Source: an uncultured Arenicella sp. (lineage in GTDB: Bacteria; Pseudomonadota; Gammaproteobacteria; Arenicellales; Arenicellaceae). Taken from it: a DNA stretch of 47,042 nucleotides. Below the pieces are notes generated by a model, which saw only the letters and a list, made by a program, of their open reading frames with translations, did not search any database and was not told the origin of the DNA. Location: contig CAKZRZ010000163.1 of NCBI GenBank assembly GCA_937918955.1, positions 1-47,042 of the forward strand, given 5' to 3'. Each line of letters begins with the position of its first letter. Within the stretch, counting starts at the first letter, position 1. Both the position numbers and the translations under genes were made by a program. This document shows positions 24,315 through 32,557 of this stretch, piece by piece.

Positions 24315-24560
24315 CATGAGCCTAAGCGTGCCAAAGCACGCGCCGAATAAATAGCCCTGAGCCTAAGCTCGCTAAGACGAGCGCCGAATAAACAGCCCTG
24401 AGCCCAAGCTCGCTAAGGCGAGCGCCGAATAAACAGTCCTGAGCCCAAGCTCGCAAAGGCGAGCGCCGAATAAACAGTCCTGAGCCCAAACGTGCCAAAG
24501 CACGTGTCGGCTAAAAAGCCCCGAGCCCAAGTGCGCTAAAGCGCACGCCGAATAAAAAGC
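24315..24560 (-). repeat. Six tandem 41-bp hairpin repeats directly 3' of 6S RNA
   Basis: Units start at 24315, 24356, 24397, 24438, 24479 and 24520, each exactly 41 bp. Each has conserved flanks (CTGAGCCCAA and CGAATAAACAG on the plus strand) around a 6-bp stem with a 4-nt loop (CAAA, TAAG, AAAG or TAAA). Stem sequences change with compensation: GCGTGC/GCACGC, GCTCGC/GCGAGC, ACGTGC/GCACGT, GTGCGC/GCGCAC. Unit 2 has one mismatch. The same family, reading on the opposite strand, occurs at 43686-43815. Contiguous units and palindromic cores exclude CRISPR. Confidence 0.92.
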
Positions 24561-24764
24561 AGAACGTTACCCATATGTGCCGTAAATTCTTGGTGCCTTG
24601 AACCAATGGTTCAAGTGGGAATCTACAGGTCGCATCAGGTGCGCTCGTGGAATAGAACTAGCCTACTCTAACGAGTGCTCACAACAGCGACGTGGTCTGA
24701 TACCCGGGTAAAAATACTAGGTTCTAAGGGATTAGAAGAATCTACGAACACCACAGGCAACGTC
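24561..24764 (-). ncRNA. ssrS: 6S RNA
   Basis: The locus lies between zapA and the 5-FTHF cyclo-ligase gene on the same strand, the standard position of ssrS. Read leftward it contains CACTTGAACCATTGG followed by TTCAAGGC, the strongly conserved 3' hairpin of gammaproteobacterial 6S RNAs. The ends pair: ACGTTGCC (from 24763) with GGGTAACGT near 24570, extended by GTG/CAC, giving the closing stem of a long rod with a central bubble. Length is about 200 nt, against 184 nt in E. coli. 6S RNA mimics an open promoter and sequesters sigma-70 holoenzyme in stationary phase. Exact ends are approximate. The 3' end abuts the 41-bp array. Confidence 0.88.
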
Positions 24765-24771
24765 AATACCA

Positions 24772-24777
24772 ATTATA
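24772..24777 (-). promoter_or_regulatory. -10 box of the 6S RNA promoter
   Basis: TATAAT on the minus strand ends 7-8 bases before the predicted 6S 5' end (about 24764). The -35 region at about 24795-24800 (ACTTAC) is weak. A small GC stem (CGCGA/TCGCG, about 24822-24835) separates it from the zapA stop. Confidence 0.6.
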
Positions 24778-24849
24778 GCAGCGCTGCTAAGTGCGTAAGT
24801 GAAAAAAAGATTAATAAATTTTCGCGAGGCGTCGCGGGTGTGAACAGAC

Positions 24850-25161
24850 TTATAGTGTTTCAGCGTCTCTAAGTACTTCGTCGATGCGTTCTTGTAGTGA
24901 GTCTAAACGTGCCTGCACCTGATCTTGGCCAGCGGTTGAGCGGCGCAACTGCAGTAAGTCGTTAGTGATATTCAAGGCCGCCATGATGGCACAGCGCTCA
25001 GCGCCGATAATCTTGCCGGTTTTTTGAATTTCTTTCATATTTTTGTCGAGATAGCGCGCAGCGTCCATCAAGTCTTCTTGCTCTTCAGGAGGGCAGGCCA
25101 CGGAAAAGTCGCGGCCCATGATGGAAATGTTGATGCCTTTTGATTGCATGGAACTCGACAT
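24850..25161 (-). CDS. zapA: Cell division protein ZapA
   Basis: This 103-residue protein has the ZapA layout: an N-terminal globular part (INISIMGRDFSVACPPEEQEDL, then AARYLDKNM) and a C-terminal coiled coil (about 60-100, MAALNITNDLLQLRR, LDSLQERIDEVLRDAE). ZapA binds and cross-links FtsZ filaments at the septum. It sits between the coiled-coil protein gene 25243-25446 upstream and 6S RNA downstream, as in other gammaproteobacteria. A second ATG at codon 5 is possible. Confidence 0.93.
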   Translation of the reverse strand: MSSSMQSKGINISIMGRDFSVACPPEEQEDLMDAARYLDKNMKEIQKTGKIIGAERCAIMAALNITNDLLQLRRSTAGQDQVQARLDSLQERIDEVLRDAETL

Positions 25162-25242
25162 AATAGGTTAGTGTTTTATTAGGGGGCTGGCTGAGTGTGT
25201 TTGGTCGGTTAAACTAAATCGATGATGCTTATTGATCTTCAC

Positions 25243-25446
25243 TTATTGGTCTTCAAGAGTACGAAGTTTTTCAACGATCTTTTCAAGTCGACTGCAGGCG
25301 AGACGGTTCTTCTCTTTGAGCTGAGTTTTCTCAGTCATCAACGAGTGTTGCTCAGTTTTCAACGTTCGATTTTCACTGCTCAAGCGTCTGCATTCGCCGA
25401 TTAGGGTTTCAATGCGTTGCTCTAGGCCGATTATGTTGGCTTCCAT
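25243..25446 (-). CDS. Small coiled-coil protein (TIGR02449 family, ZapB-like)
   Basis: This 67-residue protein is almost entirely one predicted coiled coil, with heptad-spaced leucines and isoleucines (IGLEQRIETLIGECRRL, ENRTLKTEQ, LEKIVEKLRTLE). Its size and position just upstream of zapA match the TIGR02449 family seen beside zapA in many gammaproteobacteria. A role in division together with ZapA is inferred from context; the family has no settled function known to me. An 81-bp gap separates it from zapA. Confidence 0.8.
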   Translation of the reverse strand: MEANIIGLEQRIETLIGECRRLSSENRTLKTEQHSLMTEKTQLKEKNRLACSRLEKIVEKLRTLEDQ

Positions 25447-25750
25447 TCGAGATGCCCCTTATTTTTATTGCGTCACGCTATATTAGGCGTGCAACCAAAC
25501 CGCGTCAACTCACGCGAGCAGCTTGGCTAGAAGAAAACGGTGTTTTGTACAAATTTCTGCGCTTGTAGGGGCTTGTGGCCTCGTTATTAATAAAAAGACT
25601 CATGGTAAAGAGTGAGATCTTCGCAGGACAAACAGGTAGAATTGACCTCAACCAATTTTATGATGGCGGTGCTTACTTTTGGGCTGTCCTCCCGCCCATA
25701 TAGGCATTCAATAGGCATTCAAGTAGTTTGCCAATATAACGAGTTTTACT
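25447..25750. other. Divergent intergenic region between the zapA and ygfB operons
   Basis: These 304 bp must hold promoters for both directions. I see an 11-bp direct duplication, ATAGGCATTCA, at 25700-25710 and 25711-25721. A long-range pair AGGACA (about 25624) / TGTCCT (about 25685) is also present, and TATAAC lies close to the ygfB start. No convincing full sigma-70 promoter or RNA gene is recognised. Confidence 0.5.
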
Positions 25751-26395
25751 ATGAGCAATTTAACTGACCGATTCACCCAGATTGAAGCCACGCTTAACCT
25801 GGCGTCTATCGAAGAACTTACTCCGAGTGAGTTTCATGGCACTATCGTTGGCGCCATGTGCAATCATATGAAGTCTGGAATGACCCCTGATTTATTGAAG
25901 CTCATAGAGCCGAGTGCCGATGCCAATGATGGCCGGTTTACTCAAGTGACAGCCTTGCTTTACGAGCTGTATCGTGAAACGAGTGAATTGTTGATTGAGA
26001 CAAAGGATGGTTTTGATTTGATCTTGCCGAGCGATGACGAGTCAATCGAAATTCGTGTCGAGGGTGTTGCAACCTGGTGCAAAGGTTTCATCTTGGGCTT
26101 ACTATACAATGATGCGTTTAGTATTGATCAGTTGCCTGAAAGCGGTGCCGAAATAGCGCGCGACTTAATGGAAATTGCTGAAGCCGCAGCAGGCGCAGGT
26201 GATGAGCAGGAAGAAGACTGGGCCTTAGCTGAGCTGCACGAGTATATAAAGGTGGGTTCGCAATTAATTTTTGAGTTTATTTACTCCGAAAGCTCGGAGG
26301 ATCAAGAAGTCGCAGCTGAAGGCTCTTCTTCCGCTGAAGGCACTTCTTCCGCTGAAGGCACTTCTTCCGCGGATGGCTCTCAACCCATACATTAG
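25751..26395 (+). CDS. ygfB: UPF0149 family protein YgfB
   Basis: This 214-residue acidic protein has the YgfB/UPF0149 fold: LTPSEFHGTIVGAMC near the N-terminus, VEGVATWCKGFILGLLY in the middle and EEDWALAELHEYIKVGSQLIFE near the end. In Pseudomonas aeruginosa YgfB modulates ampD expression and beta-lactam tolerance; elsewhere its role is unknown. It is the first gene of the conserved ygfB-pepP-ubiquinone hydroxylase cluster. The last 30 residues are a low-complexity tail made of three AEGSSS/AEGTSS repeats, which is not part of the usual family. Confidence 0.9.
   Translation: MSNLTDRFTQIEATLNLASIEELTPSEFHGTIVGAMCNHMKSGMTPDLLKLIEPSADANDGRFTQVTALLYELYRETSELLIETKDGFDLILPSDDESIEIRVEGVATWCKGFILGLLYNDAFSIDQLPESGAEIARDLMEIAEAAAGAGDEQEEDWALAELHEYIKVGSQLIFEFIYSESSEDQEVAAEGSSSAEGTSSAEGTSSADGSQPIH
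26315..26368 (+). repeat. Three tandem 18-bp repeats inside the ygfB 3' end
   Basis: GCTGAAGGCTCTTCTTCC is followed by two copies of GCTGAAGGCACTTCTTCC and a decayed fourth start (GCGGATGGC). The unit is in frame and encodes AEG-S/T-SS, so gain or loss of copies would lengthen or shorten the YgfB tail without a frameshift. Confidence 0.9.
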
Positions 26396-26466
26396 GTTTA
26401 TCTGGCTTTCGATAAACTCGAGGTCGGTCACAATTCGAGATCAAAACAAAACCAATATTACTATCG

Positions 26467-27771
26467 ATGAACGCTGAAACTTACGCACGCAGACGCTCTG
26501 AGCTTATTGAGCAAATTGGTGACAATGACATTGTTATTGTCGCCACATCTCCGATTAAATCTCGCAATAGTGATGTTGAGTATCAGTTTCGCCCAGACAG
26601 TGATTTCCATTACCTAAGCGGTTTCTCTGAACCTGAAGCGGTACTCGTTATCAGTCCATCAAGAGCCCAAGGCCAGTACGTGGTTTTTTGCCGCGAAAAA
26701 GATCGCCTTCGAGAAATGTGGGACGGCAGACGAACTGGGCTAGACGGAGTTATCGAGCAATATGGCGCCGACGATGCATTTCCGATAGAAGACCTTAACG
26801 ACATTCTTCCTGGCATGATGGAGGAGAAAGAAAAGGTGTTCACCACGGTTGGTCGTTATCCTGAATTTGATGCTCAATTACTCGGATGGATGAACAAAAT
26901 TAAAGAGGACAAGCGCCCAGGTAAGCATGCGCCGTATGAGTTTGTTGATTTGAATCATATCTTGCACGAGCAACGCTTATTTAAACGTCAGGATGAAATC
27001 GCACTCATGCGCAAAGCTGGCAAAATGTCGGTGGCTGGACACAATCGCGCGATGCAAGTATGCCGTCCAGGAATGTATGAATATCAAGTGCAGGCTGAGA
27101 TGGAATGCGAGTTTCGTAAAGCGGGCAGCCCTTATAACGCCTACCCGTCGATTGTCGCCGGTGGTGAGAACGCTTGTATTTTGCATTACACTGAAAACCA
27201 AGACATGCTTAAAAATGGAGATCTTCTGCTAATAGATGCGGGCGCAGAATATGGCTGTTACGCGTCTGATATAAGTCGAACATTTCCCGTAAATGGCCGG
27301 TTTAGTCCAGAGCAGCGCGCTCTGTACGATATTGTTTTAGCCGCGCAAGCCGCCGCCTTTGAAGTTTGCTCTGCTGGCCACGGGTGGAACGAGTCACACG
27401 ATGAAGCGGTAAAGGTTATCTCTCAAGGTTTGCTCGACGAGGGCTTACTTCGAGGTTCACTCGAGCAAGTATTAGAAACTCAAAGTTACACACAGTTTTA
27501 CATGCACCGCACCGGTCATTGGTTGGGCATGGACGTGCATGATGTTGGCGACTATCAAGTGGACGAAGTGTGGCGAGAATTAGAACCTGGAATGGTTTTC
27601 ACGGTAGAGCCAGGTATCTATGTCAACCCGGCTGATGACGTTGATGAGCGCTTTCACCATATTGGTATTCGCATTGAAGATAATGTGTTAGTTCGTCGAG
27701 ATGGGTATGAAGTATTGACCGAAGCGGCAGTCAAAAAACCGGATGATATTGAAGCCCTTATGCGGGGCTAG
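26467..27771 (+). CDS. pepP: Xaa-Pro aminopeptidase
   Basis: This 434-residue enzyme has the N-terminal creatinase-like domain (about 1-165, YQFRPDSDFHYLSGFSEPEA) and the C-terminal pita-bread metallopeptidase domain. The dinuclear manganese ligands are all visible: D257 (LLIDAG), D268 (ASDISR), H351 (RTGHWLGMDVHD), E381 (TVEPGIY) and E404 (IRIEDNV). PepP removes N-terminal residues that precede proline in the cytoplasm. It follows ygfB after 71 bp and precedes the ubiquinone hydroxylase gene by 48 bp, the conserved order. Confidence 0.97.
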   Translation: MNAETYARRRSELIEQIGDNDIVIVATSPIKSRNSDVEYQFRPDSDFHYLSGFSEPEAVLVISPSRAQGQYVVFCREKDRLREMWDGRRTGLDGVIEQYGADDAFPIEDLNDILPGMMEEKEKVFTTVGRYPEFDAQLLGWMNKIKEDKRPGKHAPYEFVDLNHILHEQRLFKRQDEIALMRKAGKMSVAGHNRAMQVCRPGMYEYQVQAEMECEFRKAGSPYNAYPSIVAGGENACILHYTENQDMLKNGDLLLIDAGAEYGCYASDISRTFPVNGRFSPEQRALYDIVLAAQAAAFEVCSAGHGWNESHDEAVKVISQGLLDEGLLRGSLEQVLETQSYTQFYMHRTGHWLGMDVHDVGDYQVDEVWRELEPGMVFTVEPGIYVNPADDVDERFHHIGIRIEDNVLVRRDGYEVLTEAAVKKPDDIEALMRG

Positions 27772-27819
27772 GGAGCTAGCTAAGATTGACTCAGCCAAGT
27801 AATTTTCAGATGTTGACCA

Positions 27820-28995
27820 ATGGCGTCTAGATTCGATATTGGCATAGTGGGCGCGGGCCTAATTGGCTCAGCACTCGCGCTTTGGCTAAACAAGCATAGC
27901 GATTTCTCGGTGTGTTTGATTGAGAGACAACCTGTCTTAAACGAGCCTGAAATTGACAATCAACGAGTTGTAGCGCTCGGCGCGTTGGCGCACGATTTTC
28001 TTGATTCTATTGGCGTATTTCAAACGCTAGGCCCAGACCATGCTCATCCATACAGCACAATGCATGTCTGGGATGAAAACTCTGATGGAGAGCTGAATTT
28101 TGAGGCCGATTCGCTCAATCAAGCAAATTTAGGTCACATGGTCGACAGCCCGATGTGCAATTACAAGTTGCAGCAGGCTTTGTTAAGCAGCAACGTTTCT
28201 TGTTACTTTAATAGCAGTGTTGCAAGTATCGGGTATCAGTCAAAACGGGCCAAGCTCGAGATAGAAACAGCCGGTGCCTTAGATTCCCTTAGTTGTAACT
28301 TACTTATTGCTGCGGACGGTGCGCGTTCGTGGCTACGGCAGCAAGCTAAGATATTTGCCAATACTCAGGCATATGGTCAAAAAGGCATTGTCGCAACAAT
28401 TGAGACCGAGCTTTCACATCAAGATTGTGCATGGCAAGGCTTTTTAGAAACTGGTCCGGTGGCAGTGCTGCCGTTGGCGAACAACCAAAGCTCGATTGTC
28501 TGGAGCGCAGACGACTTGCGCGCTGAAGAGCTTTTGAGTTTAGGTGAAAGAGACTTCGAAACCGCACTATCTCAGGCTCTGAAAAACCGACTAGGTCGAG
28601 TGAGTTTGCGTTCTAAAAGGTTGAGTTTTCCGCTAAAGAGCGTACAGGCTGAACGCTATTTTGCAGGCAATATTGTATTGGTAGGTGACGCCGCGCACAG
28701 TATTCACCCGATGGCCGGTCAAGGAGCAAATTTGGGGTTCAAAGACGCTCTCGCGCTAGGGCGATTGTTGATTTCGGCCGACAAGTCGAGTATTGCTAGC
28801 CCAAGGCTGCTAAGTAAATATCAAAGGCAACGCCAAAGCGACAACCGCCAAACCGACGCTCTGATGACCGTGCTTCATCATGCATACCGTGTCGATGTTG
28901 CCGCTTTTATGCTTGCTCGTGGGGCTGGTATGAATCTACTCAATGCCTTGCCCCTGTTGAGAAAGGCACTTACGGCCCAAGCAATGGGCATCTAG
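27820..28995 (+). CDS. FAD-dependent ubiquinone biosynthesis hydroxylase, UbiI/UbiH type
   Basis: This 391-residue flavin monooxygenase has FAD loop IGIVGAGLIGSALA (8-21), the DG motif LLIAADGARSWLRQQA and the GD motif VLVGDAAHSIHPMAGQGANLG (D290). The segment MHVWDENSDGELNF with GHMVDSPMCNYKLQQAL looks closest to UbiI (VisC, C5 hydroxylation), but UbiH and UbiF share these motifs. In many gammaproteobacteria pepP is followed by both ubiH and ubiI; here only one hydroxylase gene follows. Either the other is elsewhere or this enzyme has broader regioselectivity. Confidence 0.88.
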   Translation: MASRFDIGIVGAGLIGSALALWLNKHSDFSVCLIERQPVLNEPEIDNQRVVALGALAHDFLDSIGVFQTLGPDHAHPYSTMHVWDENSDGELNFEADSLNQANLGHMVDSPMCNYKLQQALLSSNVSCYFNSSVASIGYQSKRAKLEIETAGALDSLSCNLLIAADGARSWLRQQAKIFANTQAYGQKGIVATIETELSHQDCAWQGFLETGPVAVLPLANNQSSIVWSADDLRAEELLSLGERDFETALSQALKNRLGRVSLRSKRLSFPLKSVQAERYFAGNIVLVGDAAHSIHPMAGQGANLGFKDALALGRLLISADKSSIASPRLLSKYQRQRQSDNRQTDALMTVLHHAYRVDVAAFMLARGAGMNLLNALPLLRKALTAQAMGI

Positions 28996-29119
28996 GCTTA
29001 GTTTTTTGTATTAAATTTGATCACATTATGGATACTCTTTGTTGAAAGTTAACCTGACTTTCGCAAAGCTGTTAAACTACGATACATAGCAATACCGAAT
29101 CATACTTTAGGAAATCACC

Positions 29120-29539
29120 ATGCCTTCTAGCCAAGAACTTAAAGACGCTGGCCTTAAAACCACCTTGCCGCGCTTGCGCATCCTATCGGTGTTAGAAGAA
29201 GGCAAGGGCCGCCACTACACAGCCGAAGACGTTTACAAGGAACTCCTTGATGCGGGCGAAGAAATTGCCTTTGCAACAGTTTATCGAGTGCTCACTCAGT
29301 TTGAGAGTGCAGGCTTAGTGCTGCGACACAATTTTGAAGGCGGTCGTTCGGTATTTGAACTAGATGATGGCCAACACCATGATCATATGGTCTGCGCTAA
29401 GTGCAATAAGGTAACAGAGTTCTTCGATGCAGAGATTGAGGAACGCCAGCGCCTAGTTGCCGAGAAGTACAATTTCAAGCTCGAAGATCATTCTTTGTAT
29501 ATGTACGGAATCTGTTCGGACTGCCAAAAAGACGGCTAA
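29120..29539 (+). CDS. fur: Ferric uptake regulator
   Basis: This 139-residue protein is a canonical Fur: winged-helix DNA-binding domain (GLKTTLPRLRILSVLEE, AFATVYRVLTQFESAGLV) and metal-binding dimerisation domain. The HHDH motif (86-89) and zinc cysteines C92/C95 and C132/C135 are present. Fur-Fe(II) represses iron uptake genes. It converges on an iron(III) ABC transporter whose promoter carries a Fur box (32343-32361), so a regulator and a target are adjacent. No Fur box is evident upstream of fur itself. Confidence 0.97.
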   Translation: MPSSQELKDAGLKTTLPRLRILSVLEEGKGRHYTAEDVYKELLDAGEEIAFATVYRVLTQFESAGLVLRHNFEGGRSVFELDDGQHHDHMVCAKCNKVTEFFDAEIEERQRLVAEKYNFKLEDHSLYMYGICSDCQKDG

Positions 29540-29559
29540 GCTAGATATATTTATCTAGC
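29540..29559. terminator. Hairpin between convergent fur and the iron permease gene
   Basis: GCTAGATA-TATT-TATCTAGC is a perfect 8-bp stem immediately after the fur stop. No T-tract follows on either strand, so termination strength is uncertain. Confidence 0.5.
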
Positions 29560-29581
29560 GCCGCTTAAGCTCTTAACGAAA

Positions 29582-31210
29582 TTACGAAGTGTGTTTTGAG
29601 CTGCGACTTAAGCGGCTTAAGACAATAACAGGAATTAAGCCAGCTAATACGATTGCAATGGACGGCAATGCAGCATCCGCCAGCCGTTCATCTGATGCCA
29701 ACTCATAGGCGCGAACGGCCAGTGTATTAAAATTGAATGGCTTGAGAACAAGGGTAGCTGGCAATTCCTTCATTACATCGACAAACACAATTAGCAAACC
29801 TGTAAAGAGACTGCTGCGCATTAAGGGTAAGTGAATCTGTTTGAGTACCTTAATCGGTGATAGACCTAGTGAGCGAGCCGCTTGATCCATATTGAGTCGA
29901 ACACTGTCTAAGCCTGATTCTACTGAATTCAAAGCTACAGCCAAAAAGCGAACTAGATATGCGATTACGAGTGCAAGCAAAGTTCCACTTATCAGCAAGC
30001 CAGTAGAAAAACCAGCGTTAGAACGCATCCAAGCATCTAGACTATTATCAAAATAGGCTAAGGGTATTAGAGTGCCGACGGCAATTACTATGCCAGGGAT
30101 CGCATAACCCAAACCAACAATACGTTTTGCAAACTTAGTGAACCGAGATTGGTTTAGTCTGTGAGCGTAGGCAACTAATATTGCCAAGCTTAACGCCACC
30201 ACCGCGGTTATACCTGCGAGCATGACGGTGTTCCATAGCAATTGCCAAAAGGCGGGTTCTAAGAAATCAGAGGCGTTTTCGGCCGCCCAAATTACTAATT
30301 GAGCTGACGGAATTACAAACCCTAGTAGCAGTGGCAAGCTAACAAGACCGATTGCAATGAGTTGCTTGGTGCCACTAAGCGTTATTCGTTGAGCTGGGGC
30401 AGACGTTTTTTTATCATGGTAAGCGGCGCGTTTGCGCGATGACGTTTCGAGCGCCAACAGGACCACCACAAAGCCTAAAAGTAAAAGCGCAAGTTGTGCT
30501 GCGCCTTCAACATTATCTAGCCCATACCAGGTTCGAAAAATACCCGTGGTGAACGAGTTAACGCCAAAATAGCTTACCGCGCCGAAGTCCGCTAGAGTCT
30601 CCATTAAGGCCAGCGACAGACCAGCAATGATGGCTGGTCGAGCTATTGGCAGATTGATCCTAAAAAACGCTTTGGTGCGACTGTAGCCAAGCAGCTGGGC
30701 AACGTCTCGTAAGTGTTGCGACTGCTCCATAAACGATGACCGTGCCATCAAAAAAACATAAGGATAGAGCACGAAGGAGAGTACAAATATAGCTCCGCCC
30801 AATGAGCGTATTTCGGGAAACCAATAATCGCCGTAGCTCAAAGAGAATGTATCTCTTATATGGGATTGGATCGGTCCAGCAACATCTAGTAACCCAGTAT
30901 AAGAGTAGGCTGTGATATAGGCTGGCATTGCGAGCGGTAATAGCAATGCCCAATAAAAAAAGCGAACACATCTAAATTCATATTGAGTCACTAAATACGC
31001 CGAGCCAATACCGAGCAACAAACTCAATACCGCGACTCCCAGCATCAGCGCTAAAGAACTCAGAATATAGTCGCCGAGTACCGTGCTGGCCAAATGAGAC
31101 CAAAGTGCTTGGTTCGACTGCAAGCTCAACCATCCTAGCGTGAGTAAGGGCAGTAGTACTATCGACGCAATTAGGCCGCTAGTGAATTCCCAGCGAAACG
31201 ACCGAATCAT
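29582..31210 (-). CDS. fbpB: Iron(III) ABC transporter permease (FbpB-like, double permease domain)
   Basis: This 542-residue protein has about twelve helices and two BPD_transp_1 permease modules (about residues 50-250 and 325-535). EAA-type loops are seen at LLGYSRTKAFFRINLPIARPA and SLGLSPIKVLKQIHLPLMRSS. This fused layout is typical of FbpB/SfuB/HitB ferric-ion permeases. It lies 46 bp downstream of the binding-protein gene 31257-32282, so one operon under the Fur box is expected. The cognate ATPase (FbpC) is not next to it and must be encoded elsewhere. Confidence 0.92.
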   Translation of the reverse strand: MIRSFRWEFTSGLIASIVLLPLLTLGWLSLQSNQALWSHLASTVLGDYILSSLALMLGVAVLSLLLGIGSAYLVTQYEFRCVRFFYWALLLPLAMPAYITAYSYTGLLDVAGPIQSHIRDTFSLSYGDYWFPEIRSLGGAIFVLSFVLYPYVFLMARSSFMEQSQHLRDVAQLLGYSRTKAFFRINLPIARPAIIAGLSLALMETLADFGAVSYFGVNSFTTGIFRTWYGLDNVEGAAQLALLLLGFVVVLLALETSSRKRAAYHDKKTSAPAQRITLSGTKQLIAIGLVSLPLLLGFVIPSAQLVIWAAENASDFLEPAFWQLLWNTVMLAGITAVVALSLAILVAYAHRLNQSRFTKFAKRIVGLGYAIPGIVIAVGTLIPLAYFDNSLDAWMRSNAGFSTGLLISGTLLALVIAYLVRFLAVALNSVESGLDSVRLNMDQAARSLGLSPIKVLKQIHLPLMRSSLFTGLLIVFVDVMKELPATLVLKPFNFNTLAVRAYELASDERLADAALPSIAIVLAGLIPVIVLSRLSRSSKHTS

Positions 31211-31256
31211 GCTTGAGTATGGTTTGAAGAGATGTCTGAGAGCCGGTGGTTATTGC

Positions 31257-32282
31257 TTACTTCCAGCCAGCACGATCCATCAATTGAACCGCGGCGGCAT
31301 TGTTCTCGCCGAGCTTACTAAGCTCCACAGAATCAGCCTTGAATTCGCCCCATGATTTTAGAATTGGATGCAATTCAATACCGTCTTTTACTGGAAACTC
31401 ATAGTTGAGTTCCGCATACATTTTTTGTGCCGTGTCTGATGCTAAGAATTCGATTAGCTTTAGTGCATTAGCGCTATTTTTGGCGGTTTTTAAGATGCCT
31501 GCGCCACTAACGTTGACATGTGTACCGCGGTCTTCCTGATTTGGCCAAACTACTGTCATTTTTGATGCCGCTTGAAAGTCATCGGTTTTGTCTTTATCAG
31601 CTAGCATGTTGGCAAGATAATAGGTGTTGGCGATTACTATTGAACACTGACCTGCCGCCGCTGCGCGAATTTGATCTCGGTCACCACCTTGTGGCTTGCG
31701 TGCAAAGTTGGCAACAAGGCCTTTAGCCCAGTTTTCTGTCTCGGCTTCTCCAAGCGCTTCAATGCTGGCGGCAATCAATGATTGGTTGTAGATATTGCCA
31801 GAAGAACGCACACATATTTGGCCTTCGAGTGAAGGGTCTACCAAGTCTTGATACCGAGTAATTTCCATTTGAGTCGATGCCGGCGTCAACATGATTGGCC
31901 GCGCTCGCAGCGAAAGGCCAACCCATTGGTCGTCAGAATCGCGATACTGCGAGGGAATAGTAGAGCTCAGCAACGATGAATTCAAGGTGCTGAAAATGCC
32001 TGCTGACTTTGCTCGATGCAAGCGCCCAGCGTCGGTGGTAAGCAATACATCGGCAGGGCTATTAATGCCTTCGCTCTCGATACGAGTTAACAAAGCGTCT
32101 GCTTTGCCGCTAATTATGTTCACCGAAATACCTGTTTCAGCAGTAAACGCCTCTAATAGCGGAGCCATTAATGCTTCTTTGCGAGCCGAATACAGGTTAA
32201 CTTCTTCGGCAGACTTCTTTTCACATGCGCTTAACAGGAAAGAAGTGGCGATTAACAAGACGAGGGTGGTGGTCTTTTTCAT
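31257..32282 (-). CDS. fbpA: Iron(III) ABC transporter substrate-binding lipoprotein (FbpA-like)
   Basis: This 341-residue protein begins with a lipoprotein signal ending in the lipobox LLSAC (cysteine at about 20), so it should be anchored to a membrane. The mature part opens with VNLYSARKEALMAPLLEAF, typical of ferric-binding proteins of the FbpA/FutA family. It carries the tandem tyrosines in NTYYLANML that usually ligate iron. It also has DVLLTTDAGRLHRAKSAGIF and VSGAGILKTAKN. It is first in the operon with the permease, and a Fur box lies about 60-80 bp upstream. Confidence 0.93.
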   Translation of the reverse strand: MKKTTTLVLLIATSFLLSACEKKSAEEVNLYSARKEALMAPLLEAFTAETGISVNIISGKADALLTRIESEGINSPADVLLTTDAGRLHRAKSAGIFSTLNSSLLSSTIPSQYRDSDDQWVGLSLRARPIMLTPASTQMEITRYQDLVDPSLEGQICVRSSGNIYNQSLIAASIEALGEAETENWAKGLVANFARKPQGGDRDQIRAAAAGQCSIVIANTYYLANMLADKDKTDDFQAASKMTVVWPNQEDRGTHVNVSGAGILKTAKNSANALKLIEFLASDTAQKMYAELNYEFPVKDGIELHPILKSWGEFKADSVELSKLGENNAAAVQLMDRAGWK

Positions 32283-32342
32283 AGTCTGAATATTGGTAGT
32301 TTTGGACGTATTAAGCGAGTTAACGCACGTTTAGAAATCATA

Positions 32343-32361
32343 AATGAGAATCATTCTCATT
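32343..32361. promoter_or_regulatory. Fur box upstream of fbpAB
   Basis: AATGAGAATCATTCTCATT is a perfect 9-1-9 palindrome and closely follows the Fur consensus built from GATAAT/ATTATC hexamers. It lies upstream of the iron-binding protein gene, which is read leftward, and could also affect the divergent gcvH promoter about 200 bp away. Confidence 0.88.
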
Positions 32362-32557
32362 TTCTTCGATGGACGAGGATTTTGCAAGTATTGATTCGCG
32401 TCTATTTTTGCAAATTGACCCTACGCAAGCCTTAATTGCTTCGCGCTTTGCTTTATACTACTGAACGTTTTGTAGCGATTAATTCACGCTCTCGTTTTGG
32501 CGTGCTGGCCAGTGTTTAAGAGCTACTCGATTAGAATACGATTTTTTGGAGAAAAGC

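Noticed and set aside
24132-24317. 61-residue minus-strand ORF in the ygfA-6S gap
   Set aside because: It is read through hairpin repeats, is basic and Ser/Lys/Phe-rich, has no domain, and its frame has no ribosome binding site. It looks like a typical false ORF of repeat DNA.
24315-24560. CRISPR array
   Set aside because: Units are contiguous 41-mers with no unique 30-40-bp spacers; the variable part is a short palindrome, and no cas genes are present.
24675-24872. 65-residue plus-strand ORF antisense to 6S RNA
   Set aside because: It lies over the structured 6S RNA and the zapA end; no family features.
26271-26477. 68-residue ORF with repeated LKALLP
   Set aside because: Out-of-frame reading of the ygfB 18-bp repeats.
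28996-29119. Fur box controlling fur itself
   Set aside because: No 19-bp match to the Fur consensus is visible upstream of fur; the only good box is at 32343-32361.
32362-32557. Glycine riboswitch upstream of gcvH
   Set aside because: The conserved glycine-aptamer cores were not found; the region shows only a TATACT-like -10 and the ribosome binding site.
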